Below, piece by piece: positions 8,874 to 19,000 of a stretch of 41,741 bases of DNA; position 1 is the first letter of the stretch; the number at the start of each line of letters is the position of its first letter. The notes beneath the pieces were generated by a model that was not told where the DNA came from, made no database searches, and saw only the letters and a program-made list of their open reading frames with translations. The position numbers and the translations under genes were made by a program. The stretch spans positions 1-41,741 of the forward strand of contig CANKVN010000009.1 in assembly GCA_947487055.1 (NCBI GenBank). The letters are read 5' to 3'. The DNA comes from Flavobacteriales bacterium. Lineage in GTDB: Bacteria > Bacteroidota > Bacteroidia > NS11-12g > UBA955.

Positions 8874-9251
8874 ATGCACAAGGTTTTTGCAATAGCATTT
8901 TCAATCCTCCTTATGGGATCTGCCCCGGGTGTTGTAAACGCTGCCACCTTTGCTGGTCCGGTTCCCACGGTTACAGAGCCCGCTCCTGGTTTTTCTTTGA
9001 ACCCAAATCCGGTTACCGGAACCTGGTTTTACATCAACCTGGAATTTTCTGAAACCGATTTCCCCAATGCAAAATATGCCATTTCCAATGTTTTGGGTGA
9101 AGTTGTTTTTTCTGCGCCAATCAAAAAAACCGAGTTTGCCGGTGCCAAAGTGCGCGTAGACATTGCCGACCTAAAGCTGAACAAAGGACTTTACTTCGTT
9201 CAGGTAACCGGTGGCGATAAATCCAAAATACTCAGACTGGTAGTGCGTTAA
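8874..9251 (+). CDS. CTD-only secreted protein (signal peptide plus T9SS type A sorting domain)
   Basis: 125 aa; N-terminal signal peptide; FSLNPNPVTG...YAISNVLGEVVF...LNKGLYFVQVTGGDKSKILRLVVR is a Por secretion-system CTD pattern filling most of the mature protein. Confidence 0.8.
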   Translation: MHKVFAIAFSILLMGSAPGVVNAATFAGPVPTVTEPAPGFSLNPNPVTGTWFYINLEFSETDFPNAKYAISNVLGEVVFSAPIKKTEFAGAKVRVDIADLKLNKGLYFVQVTGGDKSKILRLVVR

Positions 9252-9252
9252 T

Positions 9253-9717
9253 ATGGCCTTTTCAGGTTATACCGTACGTTTGGCTACAGCCGATGATGCT
9301 CCCGCCATGTTCAACCTTATCGAGGAGCTTGCAGCATACGAACGCGCCCCCCACGAGGTTATCAATACCGCAGCAAAACTGAAACATGACGGATTTGAGC
9401 GCTCAAATCCATTATTTAAAGCCTGGGTGGCTGAATCTTCTGATGGGGTTGTTGTTGCCATGGCTATTTGTTATGTGCGCTACAGCACCTGGAAAGGCCC
9501 TGTGTTGTATTTGGAGGATATTGTTGTACGTGAAGCCCTCCGCGGAAATGGTATCGGTAAATTGCTCATGGAGGCCTGTGTGAACGAATGCCGGGCCATG
9601 GGCTATAAGCGTTTAACATGGCAGGTGCTGGACTGGAACGAACCGGCCATACGGTTTTATGAACGGTGGAATGCGGAATTTGATGCCGGTTGGCTTAATG
9701 CCAGTATAGACTTTTAA
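9253..9717 (+). CDS. GNAT family N-acetyltransferase
   Basis: YTVRLATADDAPAMFNLIEELAAYE; acetyl-CoA binding VVREALRGNGIGKLLM; LTWQVLDWNEPAIRFYERWNAEF. Confidence 0.92.
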   Translation: MAFSGYTVRLATADDAPAMFNLIEELAAYERAPHEVINTAAKLKHDGFERSNPLFKAWVAESSDGVVVAMAICYVRYSTWKGPVLYLEDIVVREALRGNGIGKLLMEACVNECRAMGYKRLTWQVLDWNEPAIRFYERWNAEFDAGWLNASIDF

Positions 9718-9722
9718 ATAAC

Positions 9723-10364
9723 GTGCAACGATTATTCCAAAACATACTGCCGGCAATAATCATTGTCTGTGCTATTGTGGCCATGCACTTCATGGCAGAT
9801 TTATTAGCATGGGATAAGGCTGCATTAAGCCTTCAGCCGGGCAATTGGGCGCACATACATGGAGTTGTAACAATGGTCCTGGTGCATGCAGATGCCGCAC
9901 ATTTATGGTCCAATACACTTGGGTTGCTGTTGCTGCTATCTCTGCTGTTTGTGCGTTACAGGCCTGTAGCATGGCTGGTGTTATCCCTGTCCTGGGTCTT
10001 GACCGGATTCTTTGTCTTTTTTCTGGCTAAAGAAAATACCCAGCACATCGGTGCCAGTGGCTTTTTGTACGCTTTATTGATCTTTTTAATTGTTGCGGGC
10101 CTGCTTGCCGCAAATCGCTCGCTGCGCATGCTTTCCTTTGTGCTTATCATGTATTACGGAAGCATGGTATGGGGTGTTTTCCCGCTGCAGCGTCATGTTT
10201 CCTGGGAAGGTCACCTTTCCGGTGCCATAACGGGCTTTATTTTAGCCATCTTGCTTCGGGGTTATTATCTGAAATACACCAGGGACGTTAAGCCGCCATG
10301 GTTCCATGAAAACGAATCCAAAGAAGATCCTTATTCCGCGTTTGATAACAGTAAAAAGCCTTAG
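9723..10364 (+). CDS. Rhomboid family intramembrane serine protease
   Basis: GTG start; HADAAHLWSNTLGLLLL (HxxxN), GASGFLYALL (GxSG) and SWEGHLSGAITG (catalytic His); polytopic. Confidence 0.9.
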   Translation: MQRLFQNILPAIIIVCAIVAMHFMADLLAWDKAALSLQPGNWAHIHGVVTMVLVHADAAHLWSNTLGLLLLLSLLFVRYRPVAWLVLSLSWVLTGFFVFFLAKENTQHIGASGFLYALLIFLIVAGLLAANRSLRMLSFVLIMYYGSMVWGVFPLQRHVSWEGHLSGAITGFILAILLRGYYLKYTRDVKPPWFHENESKEDPYSAFDNSKKP

Positions 10365-11629
10365 GCTTCTGCACTGGCAGCGGGTTTCGCGATAGCACTT
10401 TTTTCTTCTTTAAACAGCACCATAAACCCGATGGCGATGATAAACGCATAGGCGGCGAAACTAAGCCAGATGCCATGCCAATCCTTAGAACCATTTGAAA
10501 ATGTGTAATAGCGGTCTATCACAACACCACTGATGGTACTGCCCAAAAAAGCGCCGACGCCATTGGTCATCATCATAAACAATCCTTGTGCACTGGAGCG
10601 GATATTGGAATCGGTTTGTGTTTCGATAAATAAAGAACCGGAGATGTTGAAAAAATCAAATGCCATTCCGTAAATAATGCAGCTTAGGATAATCATCCAC
10701 AACCCTTGTTCAGGATTTCCATAAGCAAACAGGCCAAAACGGAGTACCCAGGCAAACATGGCAAAAAGCATTACTTTTTTGATACCGAATTTTCTTAAAA
10801 AGAAGGGGATGGTGAGGATGAAAACCGTTTCAGATACCTGAGAGATGGACATGATGATGGTAGAATACTTCACCACAAAGGAATCGGGGCCGTATGCCAC
10901 CTGGTTCCTGAAATCATCCAGAAAGGTATCGCCATACATGTTGGTTAATTGCAGTGCGCCGCCTAAAAACATGGAAAACAAAAAGAAAAGTGCCATTCTG
11001 TATTTGGCGAATAAGCGGAATGCATCTAGCCCCAATTGAGAAACCCAGGACGCTGTTCTGGAAATGGTGTTTTTAGGCGTACAGGCAGGAAGGGTGAAAG
11101 CATAGAATCCCAAAGCAATGGCCACAATGCCTGCAATAAAGAACTGTTGCGTATTGCTTTTGCTTCCGGTTAGGTTGGTAATCCACATCGCGGCGATAAA
11201 GCCTATGGTGCCCCAAACACGTATTGGAGGGAATACCTTTATCACGTCGTATCCTTGTTGGCTTAGCGTGGTATAGGAAATGGAATTTGATAATGAAATG
11301 GTGGGCATGTAACACATCATCGCGCCGAAAATGATGTAGTACAAATCATTGGCATTGGTTGCGGTTGTGGCCAGCAGCATAAACCCTCCATAGGCTATTT
11401 GCAGCACTCCGTAGAGCCTTTCGGCATTTACCCAGCGGTCTGCTATGATTCCGGTAATTGCGGGCATGATCAGTGAGGCAATGGCCAGGGTAGAGAAAAT
11501 GGCGCCAAATTGCTCGCCTGTTCCCAGTTTGCTGCCAAAGAAATAGGTGCCAATGGTTATGAGCCAAGCTCCCCAAACAAAAAACTGAAGAAAGCTAAGC
11601 AGGGTTAATCGAAAGCGTAAATCCATCAT
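10361..11629 (-). CDS. MFS transporter, NupG/XapB-like nucleoside permease family
   Basis: 12-TM-like protein; MMDLRFRLTLLSFLQFFVWGAWLITIGTYF N-terminus typical of nucleoside:H+ symporters. Confidence 0.85.
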   Translation of the reverse strand: MMDLRFRLTLLSFLQFFVWGAWLITIGTYFFGSKLGTGEQFGAIFSTLAIASLIMPAITGIIADRWVNAERLYGVLQIAYGGFMLLATTATNANDLYYIIFGAMMCYMPTISLSNSISYTTLSQQGYDVIKVFPPIRVWGTIGFIAAMWITNLTGSKSNTQQFFIAGIVAIALGFYAFTLPACTPKNTISRTASWVSQLGLDAFRLFAKYRMALFFLFSMFLGGALQLTNMYGDTFLDDFRNQVAYGPDSFVVKYSTIIMSISQVSETVFILTIPFFLRKFGIKKVMLFAMFAWVLRFGLFAYGNPEQGLWMIILSCIIYGMAFDFFNISGSLFIETQTDSNIRSSAQGLFMMMTNGVGAFLGSTISGVVIDRYYTFSNGSKDWHGIWLSFAAYAFIIAIGFMVLFKEEKSAIAKPAASAEA

Positions 11630-11669
11630 GAGCAGGCGAAAATATTGAATTGCCTGCAGAATTCTTGAT

Positions 11670-12248
11670 TTATTTTATCAGGGTTTGCTCAATTTGGTCA
11701 ATCAAAGCATGAATCACCTTGATGTGGATCTCTTGAGCCCGGTCTGCATACTCGGACCATGGAGCGCGGATTTCAATGTCGCACAATCCCGCCATCTGTC
11801 CACCGTCCTTGCCGGTAAGCCCTATGGTTCTTATACCCATGGCTTTTGCCGCTTGCATGGCATTGATGATGTTTTTGCTGTTGCCGCTGCTGCTTATTCC
11901 AAGCAAAACGTCACCGGGTTTTCCAAGGCCTTCAACAAAACGGCTAAATACAAACTCAAAACCATAATCGTTGCCCACACAGCTGATGTGGCTGGGGTCG
12001 CTGATGGCAATAGCGGGCAAGGCTTTGCGGTTGTTGCGGTAGCGCCCGCTCAGTTCCTCCGCAAAATGCATGGCATCACAATGGCTGCCCCCATTACCGC
12101 AGGAAATAATTTTCCCTCCACCTTCAATGGCTGAAGACATTAATGTTGCAGCTTCGGCAATCTGCAATAGGTTTTGCTCATTACCCATAAATTGCTGCAA
12201 TACTGCTGCTGCTTCGGTGAAATGTTGTTGAATACGTTGGATACTCAT
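11670..12248 (-). CDS. gmhA: Sedoheptulose-7-phosphate isomerase (phosphoheptose isomerase)
   Basis: SIS domain; [39 protein letters not shown]; 192 aa. Confidence 0.93.
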   Translation of the reverse strand: MSIQRIQQHFTEAAAVLQQFMGNEQNLLQIAEAATLMSSAIEGGGKIISCGNGGSHCDAMHFAEELSGRYRNNRKALPAIAISDPSHISCVGNDYGFEFVFSRFVEGLGKPGDVLLGISSSGNSKNIINAMQAAKAMGIRTIGLTGKDGGQMAGLCDIEIRAPWSEYADRAQEIHIKVIHALIDQIEQTLIK

Positions 12249-14371
12249 GGGTTCAATCGTTTAAATTCTGATAAGCCAATTTCCAGAAATTCCCTGAACT
12301 TATCTGCGTTGTAATTGAATGTTTCTGCGCTTCCGGGGTGTTGAAGCAATACTTCTTCTCCGGTCATGAGCACGTACATGGGCTGGCTATTGCTGTTGAA
12401 ATAACAAGCCTGTATTTCGGCATTCTTTTCCCCCAGGGTTTTGATGGTTCTTCCGCTGCTTCTGGCAACAAATTGTTCGCCCACAGGCAGTTTGATTTTT
12501 TTGTCATCCACATATAGCGATACAACAATATAATCATTTTTGAGAATATTGAGCACTGCAGGGTTGCTCCAAACCTTTTCTTCCATGCGCCTGCAGTTTA
12601 CGCAGCCATGCCCGGTGAAATCGATAAACAGGGGTTTTTTCTGTTCTTTTGAGCAAGCCAGGGCTTGTTCGTAGTCAAAATAACCATTGAGGCCATGAGG
12701 CAAATGCAGTTGTTCAGCATATTTGGCAGATTGACACTGGCCCGCCGCAGATGCTGATTCTTCCGCACCAACTCCCAGTTTGAAGTCCTGTGTGTGCATG
12801 GGAGGCAAATAGCCCGCCAGCGATTTTAGCGGTGCACCCCACATTCCCGGCAGGAGATAGGCCACAAAAGACCAAGTAGTAATCACCAGCATCAATCGGG
12901 TTACGGACCAATAAGGCACATCGCTATCATGAGAAAACTTGATTTTACCCATGAGATAAATTGCCAGTAAGGAGAAGATAACAATCCACAAGGCCAGGTA
13001 AACTTCCCTGTCCAGTATTCCCCAGTGGTATGTTTGGTCTGCTGTGCTTAAGAATTTTAAGGCAAAGGCCAATTCTACAAAGCCCAGCACCACCTTTACG
13101 CTGTTTAGCCATCCACCGCTTTTGGGCAGGCTTTTCATGTAGCTGGGGAATATGACAAGCAATCCGAATGGCAGTGCAAATGCCAGGGAAAATCCCAGCA
13201 TGGCTATGATGGGTGTGGTTAGTCCGCCTTTGGCGCTTTCTACCAATACAGTTCCTACAATTGGCCCTGTGCAGGAAAAAGAAACCAGCGCGATGGTCAG
13301 TGCCATGAAAACAGGTCCGGCTATGCCGCCCTTGTCTGCCCTTTTGTCTATGGCATTTACCCAAGAGGCGGGAAGCACCATTTCGAATGCCCCAAAGAAA
13401 CTGGCTGCAAACACAATAAATATAAAGAAGAAGAATACATTGGGTATCCAGTGTGTGCTCAGCCAGTTGGCCGCGTCCGGGCCCACCACTTTACTTACAA
13501 TGGTGCCTATGACAACATAGATGAGGATAATGGAAATGGCAAATACAATGCCGTCACGAACCGATTTTTTGCGGTCTTCATTTTTTAGGAAGAATGCCAC
13601 GGTCATGGGTATCATTGGAAATACACATGGCGTGAGGAGCGCCAGCAATCCAGAGGTGAAGGCCAGCCAGAAAACCAGCCCAAGTCCTTTGTTGCCGGTT
13701 TCGTTTTTAGCCGCGCCCACAGAGCCCTTGTAGGTTAATTCTTTGCAGGAACCCACAGCATTTTTAGCGCTTGATTTATAGGAATTATCGGAAGCGTTGG
13801 ATTCCTCTATGTTGGTTTCAGGTTTTTTGGTGGTCTGGGTGGTATCTTCCTGTGGTTTGGTCTCTGTGCTTGGTGCTGTGGCACCTTCTGCCATTACAGG
13901 ATTTTTGGCTTCCAGCACTTCATTGATAGGTACACACTGATCCTCAGAGCACATTTGTCCGCTAAAACGGCATTGGATTGAAGCAATCGTGCCCAATACC
14001 TTTATTTTTTGTTTGAAAACCGCAATTCCCGGAAATTCGCCGGTCTTACAATTAATTTTGTCCAGTTCGGCAAGTTGGTCGGTTTTAAGTACATCGCCCA
14101 CCCCAATTGGTTTTCCAACCACTACAAAGTGATCGCCGGTAAATTCCATTGAGGCACGGGTGTTTCCTACATCCTCTGCACAGGTTGTTTTCTCGCTGTA
14201 TATATGCATTCCGGGAGCGGGCCCCAGGGAAACAACAACATCGATGATATCTCCAACCTTTGCATTTTTGGTAGAAAAAGTCATGCTTCTGGTTGTGGTC
14301 CTTTTTATCTGGGCATGGAGGTTACCCAAAACCAAAGCGGCAATCGAAAGGGCAAATAGTTTAAGTTTCAT
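12245..14371 (-). CDS. dsbD: Thiol:disulfide interchange protein DsbD-like (DsbD N-terminal domain, CcdA-type TM domain, thioredoxin domain)
   Basis: [14 protein letters not shown] and [15 protein letters not shown] cysteine motifs; C-terminal [20 protein letters not shown]; stop/start overlap with gmhA. Confidence 0.93.
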   Translation of the reverse strand: MKLKLFALSIAALVLGNLHAQIKRTTTRSMTFSTKNAKVGDIIDVVVSLGPAPGMHIYSEKTTCAEDVGNTRASMEFTGDHFVVVGKPIGVGDVLKTDQLAELDKINCKTGEFPGIAVFKQKIKVLGTIASIQCRFSGQMCSEDQCVPINEVLEAKNPVMAEGATAPSTETKPQEDTTQTTKKPETNIEESNASDNSYKSSAKNAVGSCKELTYKGSVGAAKNETGNKGLGLVFWLAFTSGLLALLTPCVFPMIPMTVAFFLKNEDRKKSVRDGIVFAISIILIYVVIGTIVSKVVGPDAANWLSTHWIPNVFFFFIFIVFAASFFGAFEMVLPASWVNAIDKRADKGGIAGPVFMALTIALVSFSCTGPIVGTVLVESAKGGLTTPIIAMLGFSLAFALPFGLLVIFPSYMKSLPKSGGWLNSVKVVLGFVELAFALKFLSTADQTYHWGILDREVYLALWIVIFSLLAIYLMGKIKFSHDSDVPYWSVTRLMLVITTWSFVAYLLPGMWGAPLKSLAGYLPPMHTQDFKLGVGAEESASAAGQCQSAKYAEQLHLPHGLNGYFDYEQALACSKEQKKPLFIDFTGHGCVNCRRMEEKVWSNPAVLNILKNDYIVVSLYVDDKKIKLPVGEQFVARSSGRTIKTLGEKNAEIQACYFNSNSQPMYVLMTGEEVLLQHPGSAETFNYNADKFREFLEIGLSEFKRLNP

Positions 14372-14541
14372 TTTTCAAATGCAAAAAAACACAATTAAAG
14401 GTATACTGCAGTGATACTTTAGTCACGAAGTTTCATATAGAACCATTTTTACACCCATTTGTTGCCTTGTTTATTCACTTTTCGTCGATAAAGAAATAAA
14501 ATATGACTTCATCCCGTTAGTTAATTTGGAGATACTAGCCT

Positions 14542-15885
14542 ATGCGCCCGGTCCTATATTGTTTTATTGCCTTTAGCGCTGCTTTTGCTTCGCTGCAAGC
14601 CCAGAAGCTCAATACCGTTGATTATATTAACGAGTATAAGTTTGCGGCCATGCAGGAAATGAAGGTCTACAGTGTTCCCGCATCGGTAACCCTGGCTCAG
14701 GGTATATTGGAAAGTGCCAGCGGTAATAGCAAGTTGGCCAAGGATTGCAACAACCATTTTGGGATTAAGTGTCGTAAAAACTGGACGGGAAATTTTTGCC
14801 TTGCAGATGATGACGCTCCGGATGAGTGTTTTCGGGGATATTCATCGGCCATGGAAAGCTACAGGGACCATAGTTTGTTTCTGAAAGGCAATTCCCGGTA
14901 TGACTTTTTATTTGCCATGCCGGCCACCGATTACAAAGCCTGGTCCAATGGGCTTAGACAGGCAGGCTATGCAACCAATCCGGCTTATGGATCAATCCTT
15001 ATTGGTGTAATAGAGCGCTACCGCTTGTCGATGTATGACAGCATGGTTATTTTGGGTGATGACTACGATACCCCGGATACGGCTGCCGGCAACTTAATAA
15101 GGGTGAAGGGGCTGCCAGCAGTTTACGCACGCAGGGGGCAAACTGCTGCCGATATCGCCAAAGAGCAAGACATGGGCGTGTGGCAGATTTATAAATACAA
15201 CGATCTGAAAAACGGCGAAGAGCTTAGGCCCGGAGAAATCATCTACCTCAAACCCAAGCGGCGCAAGTCTTCAGACCAAATCCATGTGGTGCAGGATGGC
15301 GAAACATTGCGGGATATCAGCCAGCAACACGCCATTAAGCTAAAACAATTGCAAAAGTATAACCACGTGAAGCCCGGACAGGATTTGCGGCCCGGAGAAC
15401 GCCTGTATCTTATGCAAAAAAGAGAGGACCTGGATAAGGCCGAACAGGAAAAAAAGAAAAACAACACGGATACAGGGCATGTGTTTCCTGAAGCAAGGGA
15501 TAAAAAAATTCCAGAAGCAAAGGTGGGAGAGGGCAAAGGAAATCCGGCAGCGGAGCATGATGTGCCGAAGCCTAATTTATCTTACCATATTGTTATGAAG
15601 GGGGAAACAGTTTTTAGCATTTCAAGGCTATACAAAATTTCAGCGGATTCCTTAATGGTTTGGAACCATATTGTAAACTCCCAGATACAGTTGGGACAGG
15701 AGTTGCGAATAGCAAATACCGCATTGGTATCTAAATCCCTGGAAAACAAGCTCCATAAGGTTTCTGCAGGGGAAACACTCTATCAGATTTCAAGGAAATA
15801 TCAGGTTTCGGTGGATGCGCTCAGGCTTAAAAACCAGCTTGGAAGCAATGAAATTAAAGTGGGTCAGCAATTGCTGATTCCCTGA
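14542..15885 (+). CDS. Glucosaminidase-domain peptidoglycan hydrolase with LysM repeats
   Basis: PASVTLAQGILESASGNSKLAKDCNNHFGIKC (glucosaminidase/FlgJ-like), then about four LysM-like modules (HVVQDGETLRDISQQH, YHIVMKGETVFSISRLY, HKVSAGETLYQISRKY and a degenerate first one). Confidence 0.93.
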   Translation: MRPVLYCFIAFSAAFASLQAQKLNTVDYINEYKFAAMQEMKVYSVPASVTLAQGILESASGNSKLAKDCNNHFGIKCRKNWTGNFCLADDDAPDECFRGYSSAMESYRDHSLFLKGNSRYDFLFAMPATDYKAWSNGLRQAGYATNPAYGSILIGVIERYRLSMYDSMVILGDDYDTPDTAAGNLIRVKGLPAVYARRGQTAADIAKEQDMGVWQIYKYNDLKNGEELRPGEIIYLKPKRRKSSDQIHVVQDGETLRDISQQHAIKLKQLQKYNHVKPGQDLRPGERLYLMQKREDLDKAEQEKKKNNTDTGHVFPEARDKKIPEAKVGEGKGNPAAEHDVPKPNLSYHIVMKGETVFSISRLYKISADSLMVWNHIVNSQIQLGQELRIANTALVSKSLENKLHKVSAGETLYQISRKYQVSVDALRLKNQLGSNEIKVGQQLLIP

Positions 15886-15941
15886 CCATTAACAGAAAAG
15901 TCATATTTCTGTCATAGACATAACTTTTTTTTAAAATTATT

Positions 15942-15973
15942 GCAACCTTTTTAAGGTGTTGCGTCTTTTTTTT
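15942..15973 (+). terminator. Probable intrinsic terminator between the LysM hydrolase and the giant surface protein
   Basis: GCAAC-CTTTTTAAGGT-GTTGC stem (with bulge) followed by GTC and T8. Confidence 0.55.
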
Positions 15974-16011
15974 AGCTATAATTGCGACAACTACAGATAA
16001 AATCTCACAAT

Positions 16012-19000
16012 ATGAAGTTAACTATTACCAAAATCACCAGAGCGCTGGGCCTTGTGGGCTTAGGGTTTCTGGCCATGATGCCGGGTAGTTCAAAGGGGCA
16101 AATTTGCGCCGCTGCGAACTCTTGGGGTTGTGGACACAACTACGGTGGCAACATCGTAGAAATCAAAATGAGCAACAGTGGAGGTACGCTGGCCAGTTAT
16201 TCGGGCCTTGCGTGTTCTACTACTGCTTCTACACCCAACACGCTGGTGAATGCATCCAGTCCTGTCGACATCACTGCTGGTGGCGATTTGACTCTTGAAA
16301 TCACCGGTTCTGTTGATGCTTACGGTTGGGGTTACTTAACCCGTGTAGGTATCTGGTTGGATTACGACCGCAACAACAGCTTCTCTGCTGCTGAGTGTAT
16401 TGCGAATCCAGCATCAGGTCCATGGTCTGCTATCGGTACTACTGCGGTAAAATCAACCATCAAGTTGCCTTGCTGGTCTGCTACCGGTGCAAGCACCATG
16501 CGTTTCCGTGGTTTTTACTTCTACTCGACTGTTAACACAAGCATGGGCTGCGGAACACAGAGCACCTATGGTAACATCATCGATGTAGCCGTTAACCTGA
16601 AAGTGGGTGCGCCTCCCGTAGCCAACTTTATCGTTCCTACTGGTCCAAACTACGAAAACACCACAGTTAAGTTTAATGCTGCCAATCCAAATTCAGCATA
16701 TACCTACAACTGGACCTTCGCAGGACCTGACGTTACGCCAGTTGCCTCTACAGGAACAGTGGGTCAGGCCAAATGGGCTCCACCTTCACCACCTACTACC
16801 TTTGACGTGAAAATGCTCATAAGCTATTGCGGTGTAAAAGATTCAATTTCCAAATCAGTTACCATCGTAAGGCCAAGCAAAGTGCCTGATGCTGACTTTA
16901 TTGCTAAGGCTAACCAGGTTGAAATTTATTATGATGCTGAAATGTTGGATCTTTCCACCAACGGTGCATTCAAATGGAACTGGGAAGCTAAGTCTCCAAC
17001 TGGTTTGGTATACACCCGTACCGTACAGAATCCTAAATTTTTCTTAGACGAAGTAGGTAAGTGGGATTTCTGCTTAACTGCTGAAAACAGCATTGGTGCA
17101 TCTACCAAAACTTGCAAAAACATGTATGTTGAATGTACCCCACCTTCAGAATTCTACATGGGTATCACTACCCTGGGCGAAAACAAAAAGGGTACATTGT
17201 ATGATCACGCCGGACCTACTGCTAACTATGGTGGAAACCGTAAAACCAGTATCGACTATTTCAAGATTCTCCCTTGCGGTGCCAAAGAAATCCGCTTGAA
17301 ATTCAAGCAAATCAGATTGGCTGACGCCAACGATAAAATCCGCATCTATGATGCCGGAATTGCTGATCCTTCTAAAGAAATTACCCCTGCTACTGGAATT
17401 ACCGGTGCGAACCAGGCTACCTACAGAAATAGCACATTCACATCAAAAAGCGGTGCTATGTACATCACTTTCGAATCAACCGCTTCAGGTCAGGACTCCG
17501 GCCTCATCCCCACTTGGGATTCTGATTTAGCTCCTCCCGTTAAGCCAGATGCTTCATGGTCTACCATTTACAATCCTGCCGCAATCGGAACAACAGTTGA
17601 TTTCAAAAACACCTCAGCCAATGTTCAGGGTTCTCCAATTTGGGAGTGGTCAGTAGATGGCAACCCCGAGTCTGGTTCTGAAACATTCAGCCGTGTATTC
17701 CCAGCTGATGGTACCTACACTGTTTGTTTGTCAGCTACCACTTGTAACGGTTCAGACACTTTCTGCAAAACAATTGATATTGTAACTCCTACCAAACCAG
17801 GTTTGTTGGATTACACTGCAAGCAACGTTCGTCCAAATGCTGGTCAAACTGTTGATTTCACAATCACTTCAGATTATGCTACCAACTTCGAATGGAACAT
17901 CTTCCCAACTACCTACACCGTTATGTCAGGTTCTTTGGTTGGAACTTCCAAGAAGTTGTCTCTTCGTTTCAACCAGGGTGGTTGCTACACTTTCACCCTT
18001 AAAGGTTGGAATGCTGCTGAAAACCCTGCCGGTTCTACCGAGAAGAAGGTTATCAAAAACAAATATGTATGTGCCCTTGACTATTGCATTCCTTTGACTG
18101 ACCTGATCAGCTCTGACATCGGAATCAACAAGGTTAACCTGAGCAAAGGTTCTACCACCTTGATCAACAACGAATCTGCAAGTGGTGTGGCTGCTTACAC
18201 AGACTATTCTGCTACCCAGAAAGCTACTTTGACTTTTGGTGCATCTTACAGCCTGGCTGTATCACGTTTGACCAACAGCAACAGCTTGAACTACAAAGCA
18301 TGGATCGACTTCAACGTAGATGGTGACTTTAATGACGCCGGCGAAGAAGTTATGAGCACTGGTGCAATCACCGGTTTTGATGCAACTGCAACCATCACCG
18401 TTCCAAACAAGAGCGCCAGCTTCGAAGGCAGCACACGTTTACGTGTAGCCAGCAGCTATGGTGCATTCAGCAACACTCCTTGTGGTGTAAACACTGTAGG
18501 TGAGTTTGAAGATTACGGTATCGAACTTGCCAATGACAATGCGATTCCAGTAATTACCCTTGTAGGTAAAGATACCTTATATGTAGAACGTACCAGTACT
18601 GCTAATGGATGCTGGGCTGAAGTAGCTAACAACACCTATAGCGCCAATGACCCTACAGAAGGTGACATGACTTCTAAAGTTGTATTGAACTCTGATTTGG
18701 ATTGTACCATCCCTGGTATCTACAGCATCGATTTCACATTGAGCGATGCATCAGGTAACGCAGCTATGCCTAAGCGTCGTACTGTATATGTGGTTCTTGA
18801 CAGGACTGCACCTACCTTGACCTTGAACGGTAAAGCAATCGAAACCATCGAACAGTGCGGAACCTACAACGAGCCAGGTGCAATTGCAACTGACGCTGTT
18901 GACGGTAACCTTACCACTGCTATCATCATCACTGGTTCTGTTAACGCTTCTAAAGTAGGTGACTACACCCTTACTTACACCGTTAGCGATGCTCAAGGCA

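Noticed and set aside
13152-13520. 122-aa plus-strand ORF opposite dsbD
   Set aside because: Shadow ORF of the dsbD transmembrane region.
15115-15885. Repeated segments in the LysM hydrolase
   Set aside because: Explained by ordinary LysM protein-domain repeats, not a DNA repeat array.
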